A stretch of DNA of 64,000 bases from Brevundimonas sp. SL130 (lineage in GTDB: Bacteria; Pseudomonadota; Alphaproteobacteria; Caulobacterales; Caulobacteraceae). A program made the translations under genes and the position numbers. The DNA lies in assembly GCF_026625805.1 (NCBI RefSeq), contig NZ_CP113064.1, positions 1,364,001 through 1,428,000 of the forward strand, in the 5' to 3' direction. Position 1 is the first letter of the stretch; each line of letters begins with the position of its first letter. Shown here one piece after another: positions 26,333-36,213 of this stretch. The notes below the pieces were generated by a model, which was not told the DNA's origin, did no database searches, and saw only the letters and a list, made by a program, of their open reading frames with translations.

Positions 26333-27484
26333 ATGACGCCGATCACCACCAATGAGGCGCTGGCCGATTTTTGCGCCCGCCTCGCCACCGCCCCGTTTAT
26401 CACGGTCGACACCGAGTTCATGCGGGAGACGACCTACTGGCCCAGGCTGTGCCTGATCCAGGCCGCATCCGCCGATCACGCCGGGATCATTGATCCCATG
26501 GCGGAAGGCCTGGACCTGGAGCCTTTCCTGGCCCTGTTGCGCGATCCCAACATCATCAAGGTGTTCCACGCCTGCCGACAGGACGTCGAAATCTTCGTGC
26601 GACTGGGCGCCATGCCCAAGCCGATGTTCGACACCCAGGTCGCCGCCATGGCCGCCGGGTTCGGTGAACAGGTCGCCTATGATTCGCTGGTGCGGCAGAT
26701 GCTGCGCGTCGAACTGGACAAGGGCAGCCGCTTCACGGACTGGGCGCGTCGTCCGCTGTCGGACAGCCAGCTGGTCTACGCCCTGGGCGATGTGACCCAT
26801 CTGGCGGCCCTGTATCCCAAGCTGCGCGACCGACTCCAGAAGGACGGCCGGCTGGACTGGGTGATGTCGGAGATGGAGAGCCTGGTCGATCCGGCCCTGT
26901 ACGACACCAATCCCGAGAATGCCTGGAAGCGGCTGAAGCCCAAGAAATTCTCGGCCAAATATCTGGCCGCCTTCAAGGCTGTCGCCGTCTGGCGCGAGCG
27001 AGCGGCCCAGGAGCGTGACCAGCCGCGTGGCCGCATCCTGAAGGACGAGGGCATCGACGAGGTCGCACAACAGACCCCGACGGATCCGGAAGCCTTCAAC
27101 CGTCTGCGCTCGGTGCCCAAGGGCTTCGGCGGTTCGCGCCTGGGTCTGGAACTGGCCGATGAGCTTAAACGCGTCCTGGCCGATCCCGAATCACACGCGC
27201 CCGATATGGAGCGCCCGGCCCACCGCCAGCCGGCGCCGCCTTCGGTGGTGGAGCTTCTGAAGGTGTTGCTGAAGGCCAAGAGCGACAACGCCGGCGTGGC
27301 GTCCAAACTGATCGCCACCGTCGCCGATCTGGAGAAGATCGCCGTCAGCGACGACGCCGATGTGGATGCGCTGAAGGGCTGGCGCCGCCAGATCTTCGGC
27401 GAGGATGCGCTGAAGCTGAAGCGCGGCGAGATCGCCCTGGTGCTGAGCGGCGCGCGGGTCGAGGTCGTCGAGATCGAGAGCTAG
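26333..27484 (+). CDS. rnd: Ribonuclease D
   Basis: A 383-residue 3'-to-5' exoribonuclease that trims tRNA and other stable RNA precursors. I used ATG at 26333 (MTPITTNEALADFCARL); an upstream frame extension runs into the purM promoter. The DEDD-y catalytic residues are visible: DTEFMRET, KVFHACRQDVEIF and the YALGDVTHLAALY motif. The C-terminal part has HRDC-type helices (RGRILKDEGIDEVAQQTP and the VVELLKVLLKAKSD region). In Caulobacter, RNase D has been reported as a member of the RNase E degradosome, so it may cooperate with the rne product encoded in this window. A long hairpin follows. Confidence 0.95.
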   Translation: MTPITTNEALADFCARLATAPFITVDTEFMRETTYWPRLCLIQAASADHAGIIDPMAEGLDLEPFLALLRDPNIIKVFHACRQDVEIFVRLGAMPKPMFDTQVAAMAAGFGEQVAYDSLVRQMLRVELDKGSRFTDWARRPLSDSQLVYALGDVTHLAALYPKLRDRLQKDGRLDWVMSEMESLVDPALYDTNPENAWKRLKPKKFSAKYLAAFKAVAVWRERAAQERDQPRGRILKDEGIDEVAQQTPTDPEAFNRLRSVPKGFGGSRLGLELADELKRVLADPESHAPDMERPAHRQPAPPSVVELLKVLLKAKSDNAGVASKLIATVADLEKIAVSDDADVDALKGWRRQIFGEDALKLKRGEIALVLSGARVEVVEIES

Positions 27485-27493
27485 GCCAAATCA

Positions 27494-27530
27494 GGTCGGC
27501 ATCCTCGCCACAGGGGCGAGGATGCCGACC
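27494..27530. other. Perfect 16-bp hairpin between rnd and ppx
   Basis: GGTCGGCATCCTCGCC (27494-27509) pairs exactly with 27515-27530 across a five-base loop. It sits between the convergent rnd and ppx genes but has no T-run on either side. It may act as a transcript-end or 3'-stability element. Confidence 0.55.
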
Positions 27531-27581
27531 GTTAAGAGAGCGCGCTCCTAACCGGCCGGCGGCTCCTACAGTTCGGTGGGA

Positions 27582-29084
27582 TTAGATCGACAGGCCCAGT
27601 CCCATCGCCTCGGCCAGGGCCTTGGCGCGCTTCTTAGTCTGCTCGCCCAGCAGCAGGTCGGCGTAGCCGTCCGTCGCGGTCAGGTTCAGATCGCCGCCCT
27701 TCACCGTCGCCGTCGCATTGGCCAGGAGCTGGGACGACCGGCCCGACAGGTCGCAGGCCAGGCGGATGGCCAGGCCCAGGGCGCGCGCGCGTTTGGCGGC
27801 GTCCTCGTTCAACAGGCGGGTGATGATGTCCGGTTGAGGCGTCGCCGGGCCGCCGCCGTAGCGGGCGTTCATGGCGCAGGCCAGGAAGGCGCGTTCGGTG
27901 TGGCTAACGCCGGCGACCGGCGCGCGCAGCACCTGGTCGAAGGCCAGTTCCAGCCGGTGGTCGGGGTGCAGCCGGGCGCCCAGGTCGGAAAGGCGGCAGG
28001 CGGCGGCGGTCAGAACCGAGTCCCGGGGCTCCCCGAAAGCCTTCGGCAGGGCGGCGAGGATGTCGGACATCCAGCCGTTCAGAGCGCCGGGCAGGGCCGG
28101 GTCTATCCCCTGTCGCCCGCCCAGGGCGGCGCAGCCGGCCAGCAGCGGGTCGGCGGCGCGCGTCTCATCATCCAGGGTGTCGAACAACAGGCCCTCGCGC
28201 ACGCCCCAGGCGGACATCTCGATCCGCTTCAGGTTCAGATGCTTGATCAGGCCCTCCAGCACCAGGCCGGCGTAGGGCAGGGTCTCGGCGCGCTTCTTGG
28301 ACACGCCTGGCAGTTTCGCCAGTCCGGCCGCAGACTGGTGCGCGACCAGACGGGCGGTCTCCAGCGCCTCGTCCGCCGTCATCTGGTACTGGTGGACGAC
28401 CTTCAGCGGATAGGATTTCAGCGCCATATGGACCTGGGCCAGGGTGCGCCAGGCGCCGCCGACGGCATAGAGGCGGTCGGCCTGGAACTGAGCCGCGACC
28501 GGCGTCAGCCGTTCGTCGATGCGGGCCTTGATCCGCTCGGCGTCGAAGCCCTTGCCCTCGGCCAGGGCGAAGGGGCCCAGCGGCAGGGTCAGGCCGTGTT
28601 CGACCCCCCATTCTTGCTTCATGGGCCCGTTCAGGCGTGTCAGCTCCAGACTGGCGCCGCCCATGTCGGCCGAGACGCCTTGGGCGTCCGGTGCGCCGGC
28701 CAGCACGCCCATGGCGGCGTATTTCGCCTCTTCCTCGCCAGACAGGACGCGGATCTGCAGACCGGTCTCGGCCGCGACGCGCTGGCAGAACTCCGGCCCG
28801 TCTTCGGCCTCGCGCACGGCGGCGGTCGCGGCGATCAGGGTGGCCTCGGGACGCACGCCCTCCAGCACGGCGGCGAAACGGCGCAGCGCCGTCATGGCCA
28901 TGACCACGCCCTCGGGCGACAGCCTTCCGGTCGTCGGCAGGTCGCGGCCCAGGCCGGCCAGGACCTTTTCGTTGAACACGGTCCAGATGGCGCGGCCTTC
29001 CAACCGATAGAGCACCAGACGGACCGAATTGGAGCCGATATCGATGGCCGCGACGTCGCGGCCGATAAGCGCCAGATTGGGCAT
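27582..29084 (-). CDS. ppx: Ppx/GppA-family exopolyphosphatase
   Basis: A 500-residue member of the ASKHA fold that hydrolyses inorganic polyphosphate chains (or pppGpp) from the end. The N-terminal motif VAAIDIGSNSVRLVLYRLEG and the phosphate-1-like loop are clear. ATAAVREAEDGPEF and DMGGASLEL follow, and the last contains the catalytic phosphate-binding region. The C-terminal half is an HD-like helical domain typical of longer Ppx proteins (MNARYGGGPATPQPDIITRL). Its ATG overlaps the ppk TGA by one base (TGATG), so it is translationally coupled to the polyphosphate kinase. Ppx and GppA activity cannot be separated by reading. Confidence 0.94.
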   Translation of the reverse strand: MPNLALIGRDVAAIDIGSNSVRLVLYRLEGRAIWTVFNEKVLAGLGRDLPTTGRLSPEGVVMAMTALRRFAAVLEGVRPEATLIAATAAVREAEDGPEFCQRVAAETGLQIRVLSGEEEAKYAAMGVLAGAPDAQGVSADMGGASLELTRLNGPMKQEWGVEHGLTLPLGPFALAEGKGFDAERIKARIDERLTPVAAQFQADRLYAVGGAWRTLAQVHMALKSYPLKVVHQYQMTADEALETARLVAHQSAAGLAKLPGVSKKRAETLPYAGLVLEGLIKHLNLKRIEMSAWGVREGLLFDTLDDETRAADPLLAGCAALGGRQGIDPALPGALNGWMSDILAALPKAFGEPRDSVLTAAACRLSDLGARLHPDHRLELAFDQVLRAPVAGVSHTERAFLACAMNARYGGGPATPQPDIITRLLNEDAAKRARALGLAIRLACDLSGRSSQLLANATATVKGGDLNLTATDGYADLLLGEQTKKRAKALAEAMGLGLSI

Positions 29085-31300
29085 CAGCGGCCGGGACGCT
29101 CGTAACGCAGGGCTTCGGGCAGGGTCTTCACCTTGCGTCCGCGACCCGACAGGCTGGGATTGGTCATGAAGTATTTGTGGGCCGAGAAGGGCCGCTCCGG
29201 ATCGGCGGCCTGGACCCGCGTATAGCGCCCATCGGCGTCCAGCACCCAGCTTTGTGCGTCGTCCTTCAGATTGGCGACCATGATCTGGTCCAGCACCTGG
29301 TCGTGGACGGTGGCGTTGCGGATCGGGGTCATCAGCTCGACCCGACGATCCAGGTTACGCGTCATCCAGTCGGCCGAGGAGATGAAGACCTTGGCCTTGT
29401 CGTGCGGCAGATCCTTGCCGTTGGCGAAACAAACGATGCGGCTATGCTCCAGGAAGCGGCCGACGATGGACTTGACGCGGATGTTCTCCGACAGGCCCGG
29501 CACGCCAGGCCGCAGGCAACAGATGCCGCGCACCACCAGGTCAATGCGAACGCCCCACTGGCTGGCCCGGTACAGGGCGTCGATGATCTCGGGATCGACC
29601 AGGGAGTTCAGCTTGACCCAGATGGCGGCCGGCTTGCCCTGGGCGGCGGCCGACATCTCCTTGCCGATCAGGTCGATCAGGGTGGACTTCATGTTCAGCG
29701 GCGACACCACCAGGGCCTCCAGCTCGTCCGGCGTGGCGTAGCCGGTGATGTAGTTGAACACCCGGCTGGCGTCGCGGCCCAGGACCGGGTCGCACGAGAA
29801 CAGCGACAGGTCGGTGTAAATCTTGGCCGTCACCGGGTGATAATTGCCGGTGCCGAAGTGGCAGTAGGTGCGCAGGGCCTCGCCCTCGCGGCGCACGACG
29901 ACGCTCAGCTTGGCGTGGGTCTTGTATTCGACGAAGCCGAAGACGACGTGGACGCCGGCCCGCTCCATGGCTCGGGCCCAGCGCAGGTTGGCCTCTTCGT
30001 CGAACCGGGCCTTCAGCTCGACCAGGGCGGTGACGTTCTTGCCGTTCTCGGCCGCCTCGATCAGGGCGGCGACGATGGGGCTGTCCTTGGAGGTGCGGTA
30101 CAGGGTCTGTTTGATGGCGATGACGTTCGGATCGCGCGCCGCCTGACGCAGGAACTGCACCACCACATCGAAGCTTTCGAATGGGTGGTGGATCAGCAGG
30201 TCCTTCTCGCGGATGGCGGCGAAGACGTCGCCGCCGTTGTCGCGCACGCGTTCGGGATAGCGTGGCTCATAGCCCTTGAACTTCAGGTCCGGATGGCCGC
30301 CCGGAATGAGGTCTGAAAGTTGGGCCAGGCCCAGCATGCCGTCGACCAGCACGACGTCCTGGGGCGTGGCGTGCAGTTCGCCGATGATGAAGTCGCGCAG
30401 GTCGTCGGGCATCGACGCCTCGATCTTGACCCGGACGACCGAACCCAGGCGACGCTGTTTCAGCGCCTCCTCGAACTCCAGCACCAGATCTTCGGCCTCT
30501 TCCTCGATCTCGATGTCGCTGTCGCGGATCAGGCGCAGCAGACCTCGCTCCAGAACCTCGCAGCCGGGGAAGAGGTGGTCGATGAACAGCAGCAGCACGT
30601 TTTCCAGCGTGATGAACCGCTTGCGGCCGGGCGCCGAGCGGCCGTCCGTCGGCAGCTCCCAGAAGCGCCGCACCTGCGTCGGAACCGGCACCAGGGCGTA
30701 GAAGGTCTTGGTCTCGCCCTTGCGCTTCAGCTTCAACGCCAGGGAGAAGCCCAGGTTTGGCAGGAAGGGGAAGGGGTGGGCAGGGTCGATGGCCAGGGGG
30801 GTGAGGACCGCGAACAACTGGTTCAGGAACTCGGGTTCCAGCCGGTCCCTTTCGGTCTTGGTCAGACGGTTCTGATCGACCACTTCGATATCTGCGGCGG
30901 CCAGCTCCTTTTTCAGCAGCCGCCAGCGCACCTGCTGTTCAGCCATCAGCTCCCCGGCGGCGATATTGATCCGCTCCACCTGTTCGGCGGGGGTCAGGCC
31001 GTCGGCGGACAGTACCCGCACCCGTTCTCGCAACTGTCCCTTCAGGCCCGCCACGCGGGTCATGAAGAACTCATCCAGGTTATTGGCCGAGATGGAGAGG
31101 AACCGCAGCCGCTCGAGCAGGGGATGGTTCGGATTAGCCGCTTCTTCCAGCACGCGCTCGTTGAACGCCAGCCAGGAAATCTCTCGGTTGAAGAACCGAG
31201 TGGGCGAGGCCATCAGCTCCTCGTTCAGCGCCAACTGAGGGGCGCGGGAGGCGGGGACTTCTTCACCCCGTGTGGCGTCGTGGATCGCGGCGTCGGTCAT
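29084..31300 (-). CDS. ppk: Polyphosphate kinase 1
   Basis: A 738-residue enzyme that builds polyphosphate from ATP, important for stress and starvation, and an RNA-degradosome component in some bacteria. The N-terminal [17 protein letters not shown] block, the catalytic-centre [17 protein letters not shown] segment and [18 protein letters not shown], and the second phospholipase-D-like motif [12 protein letters not shown] (autophosphorylated histidine region) are all present. The C-terminal block [10 protein letters not shown] is also intact. Start ATG at 31300. The upstream neighbour on the same strand is hdaA (stop at 31585) with a small opposite-strand frame between, and ppx overlaps its end. 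Confidence 0.96.
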   Translation of the reverse strand: MTDAAIHDATRGEEVPASRAPQLALNEELMASPTRFFNREISWLAFNERVLEEAANPNHPLLERLRFLSISANNLDEFFMTRVAGLKGQLRERVRVLSADGLTPAEQVERINIAAGELMAEQQVRWRLLKKELAAADIEVVDQNRLTKTERDRLEPEFLNQLFAVLTPLAIDPAHPFPFLPNLGFSLALKLKRKGETKTFYALVPVPTQVRRFWELPTDGRSAPGRKRFITLENVLLLFIDHLFPGCEVLERGLLRLIRDSDIEIEEEAEDLVLEFEEALKQRRLGSVVRVKIEASMPDDLRDFIIGELHATPQDVVLVDGMLGLAQLSDLIPGGHPDLKFKGYEPRYPERVRDNGGDVFAAIREKDLLIHHPFESFDVVVQFLRQAARDPNVIAIKQTLYRTSKDSPIVAALIEAAENGKNVTALVELKARFDEEANLRWARAMERAGVHVVFGFVEYKTHAKLSVVVRREGEALRTYCHFGTGNYHPVTAKIYTDLSLFSCDPVLGRDASRVFNYITGYATPDELEALVVSPLNMKSTLIDLIGKEMSAAAQGKPAAIWVKLNSLVDPEIIDALYRASQWGVRIDLVVRGICCLRPGVPGLSENIRVKSIVGRFLEHSRIVCFANGKDLPHDKAKVFISSADWMTRNLDRRVELMTPIRNATVHDQVLDQIMVANLKDDAQSWVLDADGRYTRVQAADPERPFSAHKYFMTNPSLSGRGRKVKTLPEALRYERPGR

Positions 31301-31437
31301 GATTCGGTTCTCGCGCGCCCGTGTGACGGCCGCAAGCGGGCTTTGACATTTTCATCAACTACCCTTCGCAGATGCGAAAGGGCTTCTCGCGTTTGCGAAG
31401 TTGTGGTTAAGATTCAGGCTCCCGTAGGTAGGTCGAC

Positions 31438-31578
31438 GTGGAGGCCTTGGTGGCGTTTTTGTTCATAGCCTTGGTCGTCGGAACGGCGGCTCTCGTGATT
31501 GGCTGGGACATGTTGGGACAGCCGACTCCGAAGCGGATTTACCGCAGATTGAAGCGCCGCCGGAAGCGTGGCGCCTGA
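31438..31578 (+). CDS. Small putative membrane protein (46 aa)
   Basis: A GTG-started frame of 46 codons. About 20 hydrophobic residues at the start (EALVAFLFIALVVGTAALVI) would form one membrane segment, and a very basic tail (KRIYRRLKRRRKRGA) follows, as in small membrane proteins with cytoplasmic positive charge. A weak purine-rich GTAGGTAGG precedes the start by about five bases. It lies on the opposite strand between hdaA and ppk and stops six bases before the hdaA stop codon. No family is recognised. Upstream (31343-31348) there is a TTGACA but no clear -10 box. Confidence 0.45.
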   Translation: MEALVAFLFIALVVGTAALVIGWDMLGQPTPKRIYRRLKRRRKRGA

Positions 31579-31584
31579 CGGCGA

Positions 31585-32271
31585 TCAATCGGCCTCGACC
31601 TCAGCATCCATCTGATCCAGCGCCTGGCGGGCCAGGACGCGGGTGACGGGGCGGTGCAGGGCGTCAAGCCGGGCGACGACGGTCGCGGCTGTGTCGGCCG
31701 ACCGGTCCAGGCGCCGCACCAGATAATCGATCACATCCTCGGACGGGGTGATGCTGCGCTCGGCGAAACGGGCGCGCAGTATGGCGGACAGAACCACGTC
31801 GTCGGGGGTCGCGATCGCGACGGTGCGAACCGCATCGAGGCGCGAACGCAGGTCGGGCAGTTCAGCCGCCCAGGTCCGCGGCGACGCTCGATCCGCCAAC
31901 AACAGGGCGCCTCCGCCCCCTTGGGCCAGATTGATCAGGTGAAACAGGCTTTCGTCGTCGGCGTCGCGGGCGTTGTCCAGCAGTACGGGCCGCCCTTCCA
32001 GCTCCAGCGGATCGACCAGGGCGGCTTCGACGCCGTTCAGCGGCACGGCGCCCACCCGTTCGGCCCAGTCGGCGGCGATCCGGCTCTTGCCCGACCCCGC
32101 CGGCCCATGCAGGGCCAGAACCGATCCGGCGCCGTCGGGCCAGCCGGCCAGAACGCGTGCGGCCTCTGCGTTGCTGTCGGACGTCACGAAGGCCTCGCCC
32201 ACAAGGGCGCGCTCCAGCGGCAGACGCAGCTGTTGGGCGGTCGTTCGGATCAGGGCGCTCTGCGCGGACAT
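31585..32271 (-). CDS. hdaA: DnaA regulatory inactivator HdaA
   Basis: A 228-residue AAA+ protein related to DnaA but lacking its DNA-binding domain. HdaA with the beta sliding clamp triggers ATP hydrolysis by DnaA and so limits replication starts. The N-terminal clamp-binding motif is QLRLPL (about 14-19). The Walker A is GPAGSGKSR, a Walker-B-like stretch follows in PVLLDNARDA, and sensor regions appear later (LPDLRSRLDAVRTVAI). ppk downstream agrees with the order in Caulobacter. The start is ATG at 32271. Function is inferred from Caulobacter work on this family. Confidence 0.93.
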   Translation of the reverse strand: MSAQSALIRTTAQQLRLPLERALVGEAFVTSDSNAEAARVLAGWPDGAGSVLALHGPAGSGKSRIAADWAERVGAVPLNGVEAALVDPLELEGRPVLLDNARDADDESLFHLINLAQGGGGALLLADRASPRTWAAELPDLRSRLDAVRTVAIATPDDVVLSAILRARFAERSITPSEDVIDYLVRRLDRSADTAATVVARLDALHRPVTRVLARQALDQMDAEVEAD

Positions 32272-32357
32272 GGGACTGTCATAGCAGAGGCCCGGACGAA
32301 CCGCGTCACGCCGGGCCTGTTGGTACCGGGGAGGGACGAGCCCCTCTGTGGATGGAA

Positions 32358-32645
32358 TCAGGCGAATTCGGCCAGGGCGGGATTCAGCTTGCCCGCCTTG
32401 AACTCTGTGACCTTGTAGTCGGCCAGGCCGTGGACGTGGAAGGGATCGTCCTTCAGCAGGGTCTCCAGCTCTTCCGTCGTGCCGCCGCTACGCACGACAA
32501 GGATGCCTCCGGTGCGCGGAACCATGGGACCGGCGGCGATGATCAGGCCGCTGGCGACATGGATGTCTAGCCATTCGCGATGCTCGACCGTCTTGGCTTC
32601 GATGGCCTCGATCGGCTGGGTGTAGGTGATGGTGACGATGAACAT
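32358..32645 (-). CDS. YciI-family protein
   Basis: A 95-residue ferredoxin-fold alpha/beta protein of the YCII/DGPF family ([17 protein letters not shown]). Conserved features are the histidine-bearing [19 protein letters not shown] in the middle and the [15 protein letters not shown] near the end. A histidine-aspartate pair in this family is suspected to be catalytic, but no general reaction is known. The ATG at 32645 fits the usual length; the frame continues farther upstream without a better start. It is divergent from aspS. Confidence 0.9.
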   Translation of the reverse strand: MFIVTITYTQPIEAIEAKTVEHREWLDIHVASGLIIAAGPMVPRTGGILVVRSGGTTEELETLLKDDPFHVHGLADYKVTEFKAGKLNPALAEFA

Positions 32646-32806
32646 GGCGTGGCCTCGAACGGATGACCGGACCGCTATCGCGCGCAGCGGCAGGCTTTGC
32701 AACGGCTGAAACCTTGACTTTCAGGGGCGATGATGCGCCCTACGCCGCTTCGATTTCGGGCGCTTCGGCGTCAGATTCCACAGCCAGATTTCCAGACGGT
32801 CTGTTC

Positions 32807-34639
32807 ATGCACGCCTACCGCTCTCATACCTGCGGCGCCCTGCGCGCCTCCGACGCCGGTTCCACCGTCCGCCTGTCCGGCTGGGTGCACCGTAAGCGCG
32901 ACCACGGCGGCCTGCTGTTCATCGATCTGCGCGACCATTACGGCCTGACCCAGCTGGTGCTGCACCCGGAGACGCCGGGCTTCGCCGCCGTGGAACGTCT
33001 GCGCGCCGAGAGCGTGATCAAGATCGACGGCGAGGTCGTCGCCCGCGACGCCTCCGTGGTGAACTCCAACCTGCCGACCGGAGAGGTCGAGGTCCGCGTC
33101 CAGGGCGTCGAGGTTTTGTCGGAAGCGGCCGAACTGCCGATGCCGGTCTTCGGCGAGCAGGAGTATCCGGAGGATATCCGCCTCGCCAACCGCTTCCTCG
33201 ATCTGCGTCGCGAGCGGCTGCACAAGAATATCGTCCTGCGCTCCAGGGTCATCTCCTCGATCCGTCAGCGCATGGTCGCCCAGGGCTTCCTGGAGTACCA
33301 AACCCCGATCCTGACCGCCTCGTCGCCGGAGGGCGCGCGCGACTTCCTGGTGCCGTCGCGTCTGCACCCCGGCAAGTTCTACGCGCTGCCGCAGGCGCCG
33401 CAGCAGTTCAAGCAACTGCTGATGGTCTCGGGCTTCGACCGCTATTTCCAGATCGCCCCCTGCTTCCGTGACGAGGATCTGCGCGCCGACCGTTCGCTGG
33501 AATTCTACCAGCTCGACGTCGAAATGAGCTTCGTGACCCAGGAAGACGTCTTCGCCGCCATTGAGCCGCTGATGCACGGCGTGTTCGAGGAGTTCGGCGA
33601 GGGCAAGCCGGTGTCGCCCATCGAAGGCGCCCATGTCTTCACCAACGATTTCGGCGAGACCTTCGAACACAAGGGCTTCGAGCGCCTGACCTACGCCCAG
33701 TCGATGGCCTGGTACGGTTCGGACAAGCCGGACCTGCGCAACCCGATCAAGATGCAGGTGGTGTCCGACCACTTCCGCGACGGCGGCTTCGGCCTGTTCG
33801 CCAAGATCCTGGGCGCGGACGAAAAGAACGCCGTCTGGGCCATCCCGGCGCCGACCGGGGGATCGCGCGCCTTCTGCGATCGCATGAACTCGTGGGCTCA
33901 GGGCGAGGGCCAGCCGGGCTTGGGCTATATCTTCTGGTCCGAAGACCAGGGCGCCTGGGGCGGTCCCATCGCCAAGAACCTGGGTCAGGAGCCGACCGAG
34001 GCCCTGATGTCGTCGCTGGGTCTGGGCCAGGGCGACGCCGCCTTCTTCACCGCCGGCCTGCCGTCCGTCTTCGCCAAGTTCGCCGGCCTGGCCCGCACCC
34101 GTGTGGGCACGGAGCTGAAGCTGGTCGACGAGAACCAGTTCAAATTCTGCTGGATCGTCGACTTCCCGATGTTCGAATGGTCGGAAGAAGAGAAGAAGGT
34201 CGACTTCAGCCACAACCCCTTCTCGATGCCGCAGGGCGGGCTGGAGGCTCTGGAGACCCAGGATCCGCTGACCATCCGCGCCTTCCAGTACGACATCGTC
34301 TGCAACGGCTATGAGCTGTGCTCGGGCGCGATCCGGAACCACAAGGCCGAGATCATGCTGAAGGCCTTCGAGATCGCCGGCTATGACGCCTCGGTGGTCG
34401 AGGAACAGTTCGGCGGCATGCTGAACGCCTTCCGCTACGGCGCGCCGCCGCACGGCGGCCTGGCCCCCGGCATCGACCGGATCGTCATGCTGCTGGCCGG
34501 CGAGACGGCCATCCGCGAGGTCATCGCCTTCCCGCTGAACCAGCAGGGCGAGGATCTGCTGATGAACGCCCCGACCGAGGCGGAAGAGCGTCAGTTGAAA
34601 GACGTCCACATCCGCACGGCGCTGCCGATCAAGGTGTGA
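32807..34639 (+). CDS. aspS: Aspartyl-tRNA synthetase, bacterial type
   Basis: A 610-residue class II synthetase. ATG at 32807 ([20 protein letters not shown]) gives the normal N-terminal OB-fold that reads the anticodon. Class II motif 2 lies in [16 protein letters not shown], and motif 3 is in [16 protein letters not shown]. The GAD insertion domain typical of bacterial AspRS lies between. Because the GatCAB amidotransferase genes are in the same window, the enzyme may be of the non-discriminating kind that also charges tRNA-Asn with aspartate for later amidation. That is inference from Caulobacter relatives. It is ended by a strong terminator. Confidence 0.96.
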   Translation: MHAYRSHTCGALRASDAGSTVRLSGWVHRKRDHGGLLFIDLRDHYGLTQLVLHPETPGFAAVERLRAESVIKIDGEVVARDASVVNSNLPTGEVEVRVQGVEVLSEAAELPMPVFGEQEYPEDIRLANRFLDLRRERLHKNIVLRSRVISSIRQRMVAQGFLEYQTPILTASSPEGARDFLVPSRLHPGKFYALPQAPQQFKQLLMVSGFDRYFQIAPCFRDEDLRADRSLEFYQLDVEMSFVTQEDVFAAIEPLMHGVFEEFGEGKPVSPIEGAHVFTNDFGETFEHKGFERLTYAQSMAWYGSDKPDLRNPIKMQVVSDHFRDGGFGLFAKILGADEKNAVWAIPAPTGGSRAFCDRMNSWAQGEGQPGLGYIFWSEDQGAWGGPIAKNLGQEPTEALMSSLGLGQGDAAFFTAGLPSVFAKFAGLARTRVGTELKLVDENQFKFCWIVDFPMFEWSEEEKKVDFSHNPFSMPQGGLEALETQDPLTIRAFQYDIVCNGYELCSGAIRNHKAEIMLKAFEIAGYDASVVEEQFGGMLNAFRYGAPPHGGLAPGIDRIVMLLAGETAIREVIAFPLNQQGEDLLMNAPTEAEERQLKDVHIRTALPIKV

Positions 34640-34663
34640 CGGGCTGACATCGCCGACTACGAC

Positions 34664-34694
34664 AAAGGGGACGCCGCGAGGCGTCCCCTTTTTT
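34664..34694. terminator. Terminator after aspS
   Basis: Stem AAGGGGACGCC (34665-34675) pairs with GGCGTCCCCTT (34680-34690), with a four-base loop and T-run, 25 bases after the aspS stop. The opposite strand ends in TTTGTCG after the same stem, so it may also catch the leftward pentapeptide gene that stops at 34708. Confidence 0.88.
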
Positions 34695-34707
34695 GGTTTG
34701 GGCGGGC

Positions 34708-35583
34708 CTAGTTGTCGGCGTTGACGATGTGGCGCACGGCGGGCGGCGCCGGCGGGGTGCGGATCACCCGGATGGTCCCCCGACAGGCGTGGGCCGTCAG
34801 ACGACCGGGCAGGCGGGTGGAACCGTCGCCGCAAGCTTCGCTGACCTGGTCCTGGGTCAGGTTGCGCGCCCCGGACAGGTCTGCGCCCCGGATGTCGGTG
34901 CGGCGCATCGAGGCGTCGCTGAAGTCGGCCCGGGTGAAGGTTCCGCCGGTCAGGCGTGCGCCGTCCAGGCTGGAATCGCGGAAGGAGGCGCCCGAGAAGT
35001 CTCCCCCGGACAGGTTGGAGGCGTTGACCTCTGCGTCGCTGAAGTCGGCGCCGACGGCATGGACATTGGCCAGGGTCGCGCCGAACAGTTCGCTGCTTGA
35101 GAAGTCGGCGCCGGCCAGGGTCGCGCCGTTGAAATTCACCCCGTGCAGCTCTCCTCCCGAAAGATCCGCACGCGTCAGGTTGGCGCGGACGAAGGACGAT
35201 CCCTGGGCCTCGGCCCCCGTCAGGACGGCGCCGGTGAAGTTGGCCGAGGAGAAGTTGGCGCCGACGATCTCGACGCCCTGCATATTGGCCCGACTGAAGT
35301 CGCTGCCGGTGAAGTTCGAACCGACCATTTCGGCGCCGCGCAGATTGGCGCCGACCAGGGTGGCGTTCATGAAGCTGGCGCCGGTGAAGGTGGCGCCCGA
35401 CAGGTTGCGGCCGGACAGTTCGCAGCGATTACACGATCCGCCCAGGGATACCGACCGGGCCACGTCGCGGTCCTGAATGGTCATCTCGACCCCGGCGAAG
35501 GCGGGGGTGGCGAGCATCAAACCCGCCGCCGCGATCAGGGCGGTTTTCAATCGGATGGGGGTGGGGCGGGCGATCTGTTTCAC
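34708..35583 (-). CDS. Exported pentapeptide-repeat protein A
   Basis: About 291 residues. The GTG at 35583 begins an ideal signal peptide (KQIARPTPIRLKTAL then ATPAFAG); a longer GTG start at 35613 is possible. The mature protein begins with GGSCNRCELSGRNLSG and then runs through about 30 pentapeptides of the A(D/N)LxG kind, which would fold into a right-handed beta-helix. After the repeats come LTQDQVSEACGDGSTRLPG and a third/fourth cysteine (AHACRGT). The neighbouring gene at 35665-36159 has the same layout. Cytoplasmic pentapeptide proteins mimic DNA, but an exported one would not bind gyrase, so function is unknown. Confidence 0.85.
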   Translation of the reverse strand: MKQIARPTPIRLKTALIAAAGLMLATPAFAGVEMTIQDRDVARSVSLGGSCNRCELSGRNLSGATFTGASFMNATLVGANLRGAEMVGSNFTGSDFSRANMQGVEIVGANFSSANFTGAVLTGAEAQGSSFVRANLTRADLSGGELHGVNFNGATLAGADFSSSELFGATLANVHAVGADFSDAEVNASNLSGGDFSGASFRDSSLDGARLTGGTFTRADFSDASMRRTDIRGADLSGARNLTQDQVSEACGDGSTRLPGRLTAHACRGTIRVIRTPPAPPAVRHIVNADN

Positions 35584-35664
35584 GAACTCTGAATGCCCCG
35601 AAACACCGGCCACACCTACTTAAATCGAGGTAATTTCGTTAAAACCACGCAAGGTGGATGGCCA

Positions 35665-36159
35665 TCAACAGGCGGGAATACGTAGGTTTCCCGACAGGAT
35701 GGTCGAAGAGTCGCCGCAGGCGCGATTCAGTTGCCCCTGGGTCAATCCGATCGCCCGCGATAGGTCGGCGCCGGACAGATTGGTCCCGATCAACTTGGCG
35801 CCCGAGAAGTTGGCCCCTTGCAGATAGGCGCCGACGAAACTGGCGTTGGTCAGGTCGGCCCCCGAGAAGTTCGAGCTGGAGAAGACGCCGCCATAGGCCT
35901 CGACGTCGCGCAGATCCGCGTTGGAGAAGCGGGTGCGGTTCATAACGCTAAGACTGAGGTCCGCCTGGCGCAGGCGTGCGCCGGACAGGTTCAGGCCGCG
36001 CGCCTCAAGCCCCGAGAAATCGCCCTGAAACAGGTTGCAGCCGGGGCAGGAGGCGCCGCGTTTCACATTGGCGATCTGGCCGGCGTTTTGCGCCAGAGCA
36101 GGGCTCGCGGCGGCCGCCAGCAGGACGACGGCGATGGACAGGGCGGTCAGACGAGACAT
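35665..36159 (-). CDS. Exported pentapeptide-repeat protein B
   Basis: A 164-residue shorter paralogue of the adjacent gene. The signal peptide is about 1-23 (MSRLTALSIAVVLLAAAASP, cleaved after LAQ). The mature start GASCPGCNLFQGDFSG has a CxxC at the same place as CNRC in protein A. Pentapeptides follow, and the end LTQGQLNRACGDSSTILSG with final PAC matches the other protein's ending. The two genes lie in tandem on one strand, 81 bases apart (from this gene's stop to the next start at 35583). They look like a duplication followed by loss or gain of repeat units. Role unknown; the cysteines may cap the beta-helix by disulfides. Confidence 0.85.
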   Translation of the reverse strand: MSRLTALSIAVVLLAAAASPALAQNAGQIANVKRGASCPGCNLFQGDFSGLEARGLNLSGARLRQADLSLSVMNRTRFSNADLRDVEAYGGVFSSSNFSGADLTNASFVGAYLQGANFSGAKLIGTNLSGADLSRAIGLTQGQLNRACGDSSTILSGNLRIPAC

Positions 36160-36213
36160 GGGGCGCTCCAGCGAAAACCTCGCTGGGCGCCAGCCTAGAG
36201 CCCACCCGTTAAC

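Noticed and set aside
35584..35613. GTG at 35613 as start of pentapeptide protein A
   Set aside because: Possible, but it would put about ten polar residues before a standard signal peptide; the GTG at 35583 fits better.
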